A DNA stretch of 31,325 nt from IMG/VR virus record IMGVR_UViG_3300020109_000088, positions 1-31,325 of that record; one strand, written 5' to 3'. The translations under genes and the position numbers were made by a program. Positions 1 to 7,500 of this stretch are shown here, one piece after another; the stretch's first letter is position 1; each line of letters starts with the position of its first letter. The notes beneath the pieces were generated by a model, which saw only the letters and a program-made list of their open reading frames with translations, searched no databases and was not told the origin of the DNA. The DNA is from a virus.

Positions 1-218
1 TAATAATCAAATAAGGCTTTTGTTTTTTTAGTAGCATCAATAACTTTAGCATAAATATCTTTGCCCTCAAACATGATCTTTCCGTGATCTGTTAATCTTT
101 TATACGAGTATATGGTAAATGCTAAACTACTTGTGCTGGCATCAATTGCACAAATAACACCAGGCTGAGTAGACAACTCTGGCTTAAAATATCTATCTGT
201 TTCTTTTGCTCTTGTCAT
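1..218 (-). CDS. RuvC-like Holliday junction resolvase, N-terminal part (cut by window edge)
   Basis: Open frame starting at ATG 218 and still open at base 1, so only the first 72 residues are visible. The segment CAIDASTSSLAFTIY (about residues 22-36) has the beta-strand, Asp and small-residue pattern of the first catalytic motif of RuvC/RNase H-fold resolvases, where the Asp binds metal. A following strand (KIMFEGKDIY) fits the fold. An AAGGA ribosome-binding sequence sits about 8 bases upstream, and the start overlaps the end of the upstream zinc finger gene by 26 bases. RuvC-type enzymes cut four-way DNA junctions, which would suit the recombinase and exonuclease genes upstream in the same run. 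The remaining catalytic residues lie outside the window, so another RNase H-fold enzyme is possible. Confidence 0.5.
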   Translation of the reverse strand, partial: MTRAKETDRYFKPELSTQPGVICAIDASTSSLAFTIYSYKRLTDHGKIMFEGKDIYAKVIDATKKTKALFDY

Positions 219-489
219 TTGACAAATCCTTAATTTCCTTGATTGCTTTTTTTACATCTATTGGATTTATAGAACATCTTGTGCATAGCAAATCATCGTT
301 ATATATTGATAACCTAGATCCACAATCTCTACACATTCTATTTTTTCCTTTTCTTTTTTGTCTTTTTGTTTGTATGTATCTTTGTGCAATTTTTTCTTTA
401 GTAGCAGTCTCTCTACATTGTTCTGAACAATATATTTGATATGAAACTATTGATTCAAAGTCATTGTCACACCATTTACAATTCTTCAT
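193..489 (-). CDS. Double zinc finger protein, function unknown
   Basis: A 98-residue basic protein with two four-cysteine clusters: C4/C7/C21/C25 (CKWC...CSEQC) and C53/C56/C69/C72 (CRDCG...CTRC), joined by a Lys/Arg-rich helix-like linker around residues 31-50. The spacing fits two zinc ribbons or knuckles, and the basic linker suggests nucleic acid binding. Start is ATG 489 with GGAG about 10 bases upstream. It overlaps the end of the Cas4-like nuclease gene by 14 bases and runs 26 bases into the resolvase gene, so it is part of the recombination gene run. It could be an accessory DNA-binding factor or a transcription regulator. No catalytic domain is visible and I do not recognise a named family. 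Confidence 0.75.
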   Translation of the reverse strand: MKNCKWCDNDFESIVSYQIYCSEQCRETATKEKIAQRYIQTKRQKRKGKNRMCRDCGSRLSIYNDDLLCTRCSINPIDVKKAIKEIKDLSNDKSKRNR

Positions 490-1336
490 CTTTTAGCAAC
501 TCCAGAGGTTTAATTTTAATTACCCCTGTCTCTGCTTCAGCGCATGCTTTTTGAATTGGACAAACCTTACATGTTTTAGAATTAGATCTATATGGCTTCT
601 GTGGAAGTTCCTTATTTTTCCAACTCTCGTATACTTTTTTCATCCAATCAAATGCCTGGTCTACCCACCGACGGTAATGATCGTTTACTAATACTGGTAA
701 AGTTAACAACTTATGATCATTTTTATTTTCATAAATTATAACACCCTTGCCAATTTTCCAAACCTTCATATACATTAATAACTGCATAAGATGAGCCAAC
801 TTGGGATTTCTAGTTCTCTTCTTATACTCAAATCCATCACTAGATATTACTTTAATTTCTCCAATGACACGTTCTTCGTTTATATTTAACATTACATCGC
901 CATAACCATCAAATGGTGGATCTTCTGTTTTTACTCTAAACTCCATTGCTGGGTGTGTTTGTTTGTTATATTTTCTTTCTAGAGGATCAAACTCCATTGT
1001 TTCATCAAGAAGACCAGATGCTTTTATTGCTTCTTGAATTCTTTCATGACCCAAAGATCCATTAGTCCTATTTGCAACTCCATATGCGTCTGAATTGTCA
1101 TAATGCACTGCTCCATCAAAAGCAAGATACCAGTATCTAGGACATTCTCCAGCACCATAAGTTAATGCAGATGCAGAAAAATTACTTTTTTTAGTAAACT
1201 TTGGTTTTGTTTTTGTCATATATCCAGAATTTATTTTGTCAATTATTCCGTCAACAAAACTTACATCTTCTTGTGATACATTTTTCTTTTTCTTTGGATC
1301 TCTTGTCATTACTTGTTGTAATAAATTTTTAGCCAT
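476..1336 (-). CDS. Cas4/RecB-like PD-(D/E)XK exonuclease with predicted Fe-S cluster
   Basis: A 286-residue protein. PD-(D/E)XK motifs appear in the order expected of the RecB/Cas4 family: H97 (LGHERI), D147 in GYGDVML, E160-x-K162 in VIGEIKV, and Q185/Y189 in QLLMYM. One cysteine lies before the nuclease core (C65, GECPRYW) and three near the C-terminus (C256, C259, C265; CKVCPIQKAC), the split arrangement that holds a 4Fe-4S cluster in Cas4 and AddB. Likely role: resecting DNA ends to give single strands for the UvsX-like recombinase encoded upstream in the same gene run. Start ATG 1336 has an AAGGA sequence upstream. It follows a 36-base gap containing a TATAAT box. No CRISPR or other cas genes are near, so this is a phage recombination nuclease. 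Confidence 0.83.
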   Translation of the reverse strand: MAKNLLQQVMTRDPKKKKNVSQEDVSFVDGIIDKINSGYMTKTKPKFTKKSNFSASALTYGAGECPRYWYLAFDGAVHYDNSDAYGVANRTNGSLGHERIQEAIKASGLLDETMEFDPLERKYNKQTHPAMEFRVKTEDPPFDGYGDVMLNINEERVIGEIKVISSDGFEYKKRTRNPKLAHLMQLLMYMKVWKIGKGVIIYENKNDHKLLTLPVLVNDHYRRWVDQAFDWMKKVYESWKNKELPQKPYRSNSKTCKVCPIQKACAEAETGVIKIKPLELLKDEEL

Positions 1337-1359
1337 GTCTTATTCCTTTGTTTAAATTA

Positions 1360-1365
1360 ATTATA
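1360..1365 (-). promoter_or_regulatory. TATAAT -10-like box
   Basis: The minus strand reads TATAAT in the 36-base gap between the stop of the small UvsY-like gene and the Cas4-like gene, about 23 bases upstream of its ATG. No good -35 element is seen at 16-18 bases. AT-rich DNA gives such boxes by chance, so this rests on position only. Confidence 0.3.
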
Positions 1366-1372
1366 TCAGATA

Positions 1373-1678
1373 TCAGCGAATTATGTATTTTAGTGCAGAT
1401 ACTAGATTATTTATTGACTCTGCTGCAGTGTAATATATATTTTTTTTACTGCGGTTAGACTTATCCACGTTGGCCATCCAAGTGGCACGTAGTGCCATTT
1501 TAGATGCTATTGCCTGAAGTCTAACGATTTCTAAAGTGGCAACATTCATAGGAATGTCTGGCTTTAGTATTAGTTTTGCAATTACAGTAAGTGCTGTAGT
1601 CAGTTCTTCATCTTTCATGTACTCTGATATTTCTGAGAGTCCATTTATCATTTCTATTGTAGTTTGTTGTTGTTCCAT
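1373..1678 (-). CDS. Small helical protein, possible UvsY-like recombination mediator
   Basis: A 101-residue protein starting at ATG 1678, which overlaps the stop codon of the upstream oxygenase gene by one base (TAATG), a tight translational coupling. A GTG further upstream would add 17 residues but lies inside the upstream gene and is less likely. The protein looks helical. A central segment (VATLEIVRLQAIASKMALRA) is followed by a basic stretch and a C-terminal helix (ESINNLVSALKYIIR). This order resembles phage UvsY-type mediators, which load the UvsX recombinase onto SSB-coated DNA, and a UvsX-like gene lies about 1.9 kb upstream in the same gene run. The resemblance is weak and by eye. 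It may equally be an unrelated small replication protein. Confidence 0.4.
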   Translation of the reverse strand: MEQQQTTIEMINGLSEISEYMKDEELTTALTVIAKLILKPDIPMNVATLEIVRLQAIASKMALRATWMANVDKSNRSKKNIYYTAAESINNLVSALKYIIR

Positions 1679-2466
1679 TATCCCATCGATTCTGTTGATA
1701 TTCCGTCTTGTAAACCATCTTTTGCCCACAAATTAAAAGCAGCCTGCATGTCTGTCCTTGCTTGTAATTTATCTAAATACTCTTTTCTTTTCTCTGGATA
1801 TTTTTCTGGATCTATTGGATTTTCTTCCTTGGTAAATCTATAACTATTAATAGGACAATAATCCATACTAATAATTTCACAGAATTCTCCTTCTTTAAAC
1901 TTCCGTTTTGGTCTCCAATGTATTTGATTTACTGCGCTAAATACTATGGTTTGTCCTGCTCCAAGAGTATACCTGGTAAAATTTTTAGTATCATTCCAGT
2001 TTCCAACATATAAATCCCACTCTATATTTGTATCTGGACAGTAATTAACTGTTACTAAATTTTCATCTGCATCTAAATGCGGTGGCAATGCTGGACTATT
2101 ATCCCCATAGCCATACTTTAAGTTATAATCTATATAATTCCAATGACACAATGCTATGTCTTCTTTATACAATGGCTTTGCAATTTTGTCTAAAACTGCC
2201 TCGCAATCTTCTGGCATATCAAATTCAACTAAAACTCTTGACATATTCTTTGCTATCTTAGGCTGAAACCTACTCTTAAATGGAGATTTTCTAATATATC
2301 CGTCTTCTATTCTATCTCCTATAACAAAAGGTTCAAGTTTACGATTTTCTTGAATTAAATTCATTATCCTTTTCTTTTGATCTTCTGTAAATAAATTGTC
2401 TACATAAAAAGGCAATGGCTTATTATATTTGTCAAACCCAGTTAAATAATTATGAAGTTGAGCCAT
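1678..2466 (-). CDS. 2-oxoglutarate/Fe(II) oxygenase-like protein (copy 2)
   Basis: A 262-residue protein with the signature of a double-stranded beta-helix oxygenase. The metal triad candidates are H130-x-D132 (PPHLDAD) and H183 (QIHWRP). A basic residue a few positions after the second His would bind 2-oxoglutarate. The region after it, HWR..+FKEGEF, is nearly the same as in the neighbouring upstream gene, so the two are paralogs. Start ATG 2466 is chosen over ATG 2520 because AGGGGGGTGG lies 4 bases before it and nothing precedes the other. It overlaps the upstream gene by 17 bases and its stop overlaps the next start. The family oxidises diverse substrates (protein side chains, nucleobases, small molecules). 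The substrate here cannot be told from sequence. Confidence 0.6.
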   Translation of the reverse strand: MAQLHNYLTGFDKYNKPLPFYVDNLFTEDQKKRIMNLIQENRKLEPFVIGDRIEDGYIRKSPFKSRFQPKIAKNMSRVLVEFDMPEDCEAVLDKIAKPLYKEDIALCHWNYIDYNLKYGYGDNSPALPPHLDADENLVTVNYCPDTNIEWDLYVGNWNDTKNFTRYTLGAGQTIVFSAVNQIHWRPKRKFKEGEFCEIISMDYCPINSYRFTKEENPIDPEKYPEKRKEYLDKLQARTDMQAAFNLWAKDGLQDGISTESMG

Positions 2467-3067
2467 TTGTCCACCCCCCTGCATCAAAATATGCTTTACG
2501 ATATTTATCAACTTTTTCATCCATAATTTTATTTAAGCCTTCTTCTTTTGGACCAGAGTTTGGATCTGAGAAGTGGCAAAAAACCATTTCTACAAAATTG
2601 CCGTCTTTAAACTCAGTTGGCTTTCTCCAATGTACTTGATGTGTTCCACTAAATGTTATTGCCTGGTTATCCTTTAATATAAATTCTTTGTCTGGTTCAA
2701 CAAAAAGTGGCCAACTTATATTAGAACTTAACTGATAGTCAAAAGTAAATCTAGGCTCTTTAAAGGTTTCGTCATAATGAGGAAACAGTGATGGCTTGAA
2801 ATGAAATTTGCCACAATTACTAGTGACATTTTCATACCTGGCAAAACAAAATTCTGTTAATACTAGATTGTCGTTGCCACTTACTCGCCTTGCTACTTTG
2901 GTAAATTTTTTAACAACTTCTATCTCTAGTTCAATGAATAAGTTTGCTTGACAATGTTCTTGAACAAAGTTGCCACCAGTGCTTCTAGAAATAGATTTTC
3001 TTACAGAATCTATTCCATCTTGATTTAATATATCATCTACTATTACATTATTTTCATTATGTTTCAT
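2450..3067 (-). CDS. 2-oxoglutarate/Fe(II) oxygenase-like protein (copy 1)
   Basis: A 205-residue protein with H97-x-D99 (FPHYDET) and H146 (HQVHWRKP) as candidate iron ligands in a predicted double-stranded beta-helix. The downstream neighbour has the same layout: HxD, about 50 residues, then QxHWR, then F-K-(E/D)-G-x-F. Its N-terminal part is shorter, so the pair probably arose by duplication and divergence. Start ATG 3067 has GGAG about 9 bases upstream. The 41-base gap before it contains a TATAAT box overlapping the stop codon of the preceding gene. The pair sits between recombination nucleases, which makes DNA or replisome modification conceivable, but small-molecule or virion-protein hydroxylation is equally open. 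The remote family call rests on the motifs only. Confidence 0.58.
   Translation of the reverse strand: MKHNENNVIVDDILNQDGIDSVRKSISRSTGGNFVQEHCQANLFIELEIEVVKKFTKVARRVSGNDNLVLTEFCFARYENVTSNCGKFHFKPSLFPHYDETFKEPRFTFDYQLSSNISWPLFVEPDKEFILKDNQAITFSGTHQVHWRKPTEFKDGNFVEMVFCHFSDPNSGPKEEGLNKIMDEKVDKYRKAYFDAGGWTNGSTS
2471..2480 (-). promoter_or_regulatory. Ribosome-binding site deciding the oxygenase copy 2 start
   Basis: The minus strand reads AGGGGGGTGG, ending 4 bases before ATG 2466. It is a run of six G in an otherwise AT-rich sequence and matches the anti-Shine-Dalgarno core with one substitution. It supports the shorter 262-residue product over the 280-residue reading. Confidence 0.5.
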
Positions 3068-3107
3068 TTTATGTCTCCGTTTCGGATCTAAGAAGTGTCA
3101 TATATAT

Positions 3108-3113
3108 ATTATA
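3108..3113 (-). promoter_or_regulatory. TATAAT -10-like box upstream of the oxygenase pair
   Basis: The minus strand reads GGTATAAT here. The box overlaps the TAA stop of the PD-(D/E)XK gene and lies about 40 bases upstream of ATG 3067. The -35 region is weak (TTAGAA at 16 bases). It could start a transcript for the oxygenases alone. Confidence 0.35.
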
Positions 3114-3393
3114 CCCTATCAATCAATGATTCTAATAGTTCAAATTCTAATATTGCTAATCTAGTTTTTTTGTTGCCCTCACCTAAAACAACAACTATCG
3201 CTGGATCATTATTGTTTTTAATAGCATCGGTAGTTACCTTAGCCCACACATCTTGATTTAATGTAAAAGATTTTTTATTTTCTTTAAAATCTACAGTAAA
3301 ATTATTCCAAGTGGCGTCACCCTTTTTAATTCCACGTCCAGAATTTTTATGCTGCTTGGCACCAATTCTTTTGCTTTCACTTTTCTCTGTCAT
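3109..3393 (-). CDS. Small PD-(D/E)XK nuclease, Holliday junction resolvase-like
   Basis: A 94-residue protein. It shows a compact PD-(D/E)XK pattern, G25-D26 then V34-D35-F-K37, followed by KSFTL and a helix (NQDVWAKVTTDA), then a strand AIVVVLGE. This layout, with Ser/Phe-Ser/Thr-Leu after the catalytic Lys, matches small phage endonuclease/resolvase-like proteins. Asp replaces the more usual Glu in the (D/E)-x-K motif, which is allowed in the fold. The length, about 90 residues, is right for the minimal core. Start ATG 3393 has AAGGA 8 bases upstream and overlaps the zinc ribbon gene by 17 bases. Likely role: cutting branched DNA or ends made by the adjacent recombinase. A RuvC-like gene also occurs in this window, so roles may be split. 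Confidence 0.55.
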   Translation of the reverse strand: MTEKSESKRIGAKQHKNSGRGIKKGDATWNNFTVDFKENKKSFTLNQDVWAKVTTDAIKNNNDPAIVVVLGEGNKKTRLAILEFELLESLIDRV

Positions 3394-3565
3394 TTTTTTT
3401 CCTTGTTTTATATCCTACTTTAAATAATTGACTTTCAGATAAATGTTTGTCTGGACACATCCATGTGGAAATTCCAGTAGCCATATAAACACGTATAGTC
3501 TTTACTTCTTTTTTACAAGTTTTGCAAGGAAACTTGCCTTCATAAATACTATACCTTTCGGTCAA
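3377..3565 (-). CDS. Small zinc ribbon protein
   Basis: A 62-residue protein with C14-x2-C17 (FPCKTCKKE) and, 19 residues later, C37-x3-H41 (WMCPDKH), a plausible single zinc ribbon with a His ligand. The start is a TTG at 3565, supported by AAGGA five bases upstream. The only ATG downstream in frame would remove the first Cys pair. It overlaps the recombinase gene by 17 bases and the nuclease gene by 17 bases, so the three are translated from one transcript. Function is unknown. Small zinc ribbons in phage replication regions often bind nucleic acid or host polymerase, but nothing here decides. Confidence 0.65.
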   Translation of the reverse strand: MTERYSIYEGKFPCKTCKKEVKTIRVYMATGISTWMCPDKHLSESQLFKVGYKTRKKNDREK

Positions 3566-4568
3566 CTTTATCCTTAATCATATTTTGTAGATCAAGATCC
3601 TTTCTTACTTTAGTAATAAATCCTTCTCTGCCTTGAACTTTTAAACCATCTGGCAGAAGATACCAGGCTCCTGTACGCTCTACAATTCCCATTAGTTCAG
3701 CAGTGTCAACAAGATCGGCAATAGAATCGACGCCCAAATTGCTGCCTTTAAAATAGAAATCATATTCTCCACTTTGAAAAGATGGAGATGTTTTTGAGAA
3801 CTGCAACTCCCATCGAACTTTTCTACCAATCTTTTCTTCAATTGCTTTGTCGCCAACATACAACTTGCCCTTAATTGCTTGATTCTCTGATTCTGAAGAA
3901 AACAGTTTAATTACAGTAGATGAATAAAATTTTGTAGCCTGACCACCAGTTGGCTGTTGAATTGTATACATAGCATTAATATTATTTCTTGATTGACTAA
4001 TTAAAAGTAATAAAGTTGGCTTAACTTTGTTGTTTGCATAATTAAGCATTTTCCATGCGTTACTAAAATCACGAGACTCTGCACCAATCTGTTTTGTATT
4101 TTCTAATTGCTTTAATTCTGTAGAATCTTTTTCAAAATAGATAGCAGGTAGTAAAGAAGTTATGGAATCTATTGCAATAATATCAACACCAGCCTCAATT
4201 AAACTTACTCCTGTTTCAACCATATCATTGATAGTTCTTGCCTGCGAAACTATTAGTTTAGATATGTCAACTCCCAACTTAGCAGCCCAATCTTTGTCAT
4301 AGGACATTTCTGCATCAATCCAGGCACAGACTTTTCCCTCCGCCTGTGCATTGGCAATTGTTTGTAAGCATAATGATGACTTAGCGCTTGATTTACTGCC
4401 CCATACTAAGACTTGCCTGCCATAGGGAAATCCACCATTTAATGCACGATTAAGTCCGTGACTGGGTGTTACTGCGTATTCTGTCTTTGGCACCTCATCT
4501 CCAACCAAAATACTTTTACGAAGTTTAGGGTTTAACTGTGCTAATACATCTTCAATACTAACTGACAT
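3549..4568 (-). CDS. UvsX/RecA-like strand-exchange recombinase
   Basis: A 339-residue RecA-fold ATPase. A Walker A-like loop, VWGSKSSAKSSL, lies at residues 55-66 and Walker B, VDIIAIDSITSLLP, at 128-141. ICAWIDAEMSYD-type sequence at 81-92 corresponds to the RecA strand with the catalytic Glu (E87), and LLLLISQSR at 186-194 to the next strand. The conserved Gly before the Walker A Lys is Ala (A62), a deviation of the kind known in phage UvsX proteins. Expected role: forming filaments on single-stranded DNA, catalysing strand invasion, and driving recombination-dependent replication. Start ATG 4568 has GGAGGA 5 bases upstream and overlaps the polymerase gene by 11 bases. Phage UvsX and bacterial RecA cannot be separated by eye, but the context favours UvsX. 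Confidence 0.88.
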   Translation of the reverse strand: MSVSIEDVLAQLNPKLRKSILVGDEVPKTEYAVTPSHGLNRALNGGFPYGRQVLVWGSKSSAKSSLCLQTIANAQAEGKVCAWIDAEMSYDKDWAAKLGVDISKLIVSQARTINDMVETGVSLIEAGVDIIAIDSITSLLPAIYFEKDSTELKQLENTKQIGAESRDFSNAWKMLNYANNKVKPTLLLLISQSRNNINAMYTIQQPTGGQATKFYSSTVIKLFSSESENQAIKGKLYVGDKAIEEKIGRKVRWELQFSKTSPSFQSGEYDFYFKGSNLGVDSIADLVDTAELMGIVERTGAWYLLPDGLKVQGREGFITKVRKDLDLQNMIKDKVDRKV

Positions 4569-7500
4569 TTACATCCTCCAATATTACTGTCCCCTCTTTG
4601 GTCTTACCAAATTCAAATTTATACGCATTGCCTTCTTTAATATGCATATATGCTTTTGCAAAAGATGTAGGAAACACTGTTATTGAATGAAGGTCTCTCT
4701 TGGTATCTGCTAGGGTAAGTGAGGCCATCTTTTTCCCCTTCTTTGTTATTCTAGGTTTAAATGATACAACAAACATTTCATCATCTTTATATGGCAACAT
4801 CTTGTAATTTAAAAACTTAACCAATGCTGCACTAGAACTTTTTATTTCATCCACAGGAACTGCAGACACAATCCTGTTATCACTACAAAGGACCAAATAA
4901 GAACGACCTGTCTCAATAGTCGTATTTTCATCATCAAATATACCGACAGACCCAGTTTTGTCCAAAATTTCAACTCTAGACCAACCCTTTCCCCTCTTAA
5001 TTGATTTTACCATACCCAGAAAAATATAGCAACCCTTATCATCAAAATCTGATATCTCCTGAATAAAGGCATAGTAGTGAGAAGGAATGGTCATGTTAAA
5101 TTCTGGAAGGTTTAAATACTCGTATAAATGTTCTCTCTTCTCTTCTTCGGTTTTAATATTATCTGAAAACTCTGCAGCACCAATTACATTGAGCGCTTGA
5201 AGTGCTCTGCTATTTACACCATTTCCTTTAGTAAAGGTGAACTTTTCAAGTTCTGCATAAGACTTAAAAGGTCGTGCCTGTATATATCGTTCTGCAATCT
5301 TATCAGAGATATATTTGATTGCCGTGAGTCCGATCCGAATACCCTTACCCTCAATTTTAAAATCAATATCCGATTCATTAATATGAGGTAGTTTAACCCT
5401 AATCCCCATTCTTTTCGCTTCAATAAGATATTCAGTTCGTGCATCTTTGTCTCCTTCGTTTTTAAGCACCGAGTACATAAACTCAAGTGGATAGTAATGC
5501 TTTAGCCACGCCGTCCAATACGAGAGCGTAGAATAAGCAACCGCATGACTCTTGTTGAACGAATATCCCGCATGCTCTTCAAAATCATGCCATAGGTCAC
5601 GAGCAGTATTAGGATTAATGTACTTAGAAGCACCGCCAACAAACTTATCACGAAACGCATCTAATTCTCTTGCATCCTTTTTCTTACCAATAATTTTACG
5701 AACCTTATCGGCCTCAGACCAAGACATCCCCCCCAACTCAACGCAAGCCTGCATAACTTGCTCTTGGTATAGGATACACCCATATGTTTCTTCTGTGAAC
5801 GGTTTCATTGTCTGATGTAAATAATTGACTGCCTGTCTACCGTGCTTTCTTTCAATATAATCTTTTCCGATAGTGTTCATGGCACCTGGACGAACAAGAG
5901 CATTTGAGGCAGCAAGTTCTGATAGATTTTTTACACCCATCTTAATGAGAAGGTTGGTGTATGGCGCTGCTTCACACTGAAAGACTCCTTTTGTGTGTCC
6001 ATCAGAAAGCATTTGATATACCTTTGGGTCAGACATATCAATGTTTAAAAGGTCAATGTCCGTGCCCTCTCGTTCTTTAATTATGTTTACAGTATCTTTA
6101 ATTACACTCAAAGTTTTAAGTCCCAATGCATCAATCTTAATAAGGCCAATTCTTTCAGCCTCCTCCATGTCAACAGCAACTACAGGAATGCGCTCATCCG
6201 ATCCTGGAGCATTTCTTGTTTCCATAGGTGCATATCTAAAAATAGGATTCTTGCTAGTGACAACACCAGCAGCGTGAATACCAGTGCCTCGAATGCGCCC
6301 ACGAAGTTTTTCTCCGTACTCTTCTAACTCTGGATATTTTTCCCTAAACCATAGAGTGGTTTTAGAAGTGCAATAGTCGTCCCAAGTGTCAACCAACTTT
6401 AAAACCTTGTTTACATCTGATAAAGGAATGTTTAATACACGAGCAACATCTCGCACCACACCCTTATCTTTAAACTCTAAAAATGTTGCAATTGAAGCAA
6501 CGTGTTTATACTGTCTAACAAGATAATCTTTAACCTCATCACGACGAGAATCTTGAATATCCGTATCGATATCTGGAAAGTCATTGCGCTCTGGATTAAT
6601 AAAGCGGAAGAACAAAAGTCCGTGCTTAATGGGATCAATCTCAGTAATGCCAAGAACGTAACAAAGCAGAGAACCAGCAGAAGAACCACGACCAGGGCCA
6701 ATCAAAATATCTTCTTTTTTGGCCCACGAAATCATACTTTGAACCACAAGAAAGTATGGCCCAAACTTTTTATTTTTAATAACTTCAAGTTCCTCATGAA
6801 GTCTATCCAGATATTCTTTATTTTTATCTAAACCTTTTGCTACTAAACCTGACATTGCAAGTTCTTCTAACTGCTTATCAGGATTTTTATATTGAACTGG
6901 AAGAAGATTTAGCCCATCTTTAATTTCATAATCTTCTATACTATTGGCAAGTTCAACTGTATTTTCATATATATCTGTTCTATAGATTGACTGCTTTTCC
7001 ATAGCAGCCTGAATTTCTTCATACGACAACAAGTGAATATCAAATTTATTAAATGACATTTGTCTATCTGCACCATACAAATAATCAAGGCGCTTCATTA
7101 GGTCCCCTTGCTTTTTAGACTTCTCGTATGTAGCGTCTTTCTGAATTTTATTTGAATAAGTGTTAAGAATAAGTTTTAGTTCCTGAATTTCTTTTTGTGA
7201 TGGGTCAACATGATGACAGTCTGGGGTTACAATTGGTTTAATTTTAAACTCATCTGCTAACTGTAATATTGTATTATTGACTGAATAGTCATTGTGTGGC
7301 ATTACTTCAAGATAATAATCATCGCCAAATGTTTCTTTAAACCACTTAATATACTTCTTTGCCATTCCAAGTTCTCCAAGTTCTATTGACTTGGCAATAA
7401 TACCGCTTGGGCAGGCAGAAGATACAATAATGCCTTCTTTATGTTGGGATAAAATCTCAAAGTCAATTCGTGGCTTTTTGTAATAACCTTCTGTCCATGC

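Noticed and set aside
476-1336. Cas4 as part of a CRISPR system
   Set aside because: No repeats, spacers or other cas genes are present. The neighbours are recombination genes.
1679-1729. Longer start (GTG) for the small UvsY-like gene
   Set aside because: ATG 1678 overlaps the upstream stop as TAATG, the usual coupling in this genome, and the longer form has no support.
2471-2480. Six-G run as a phase-variation tract
   Set aside because: It is too short and fits a ribosome-binding site just before a start codon.
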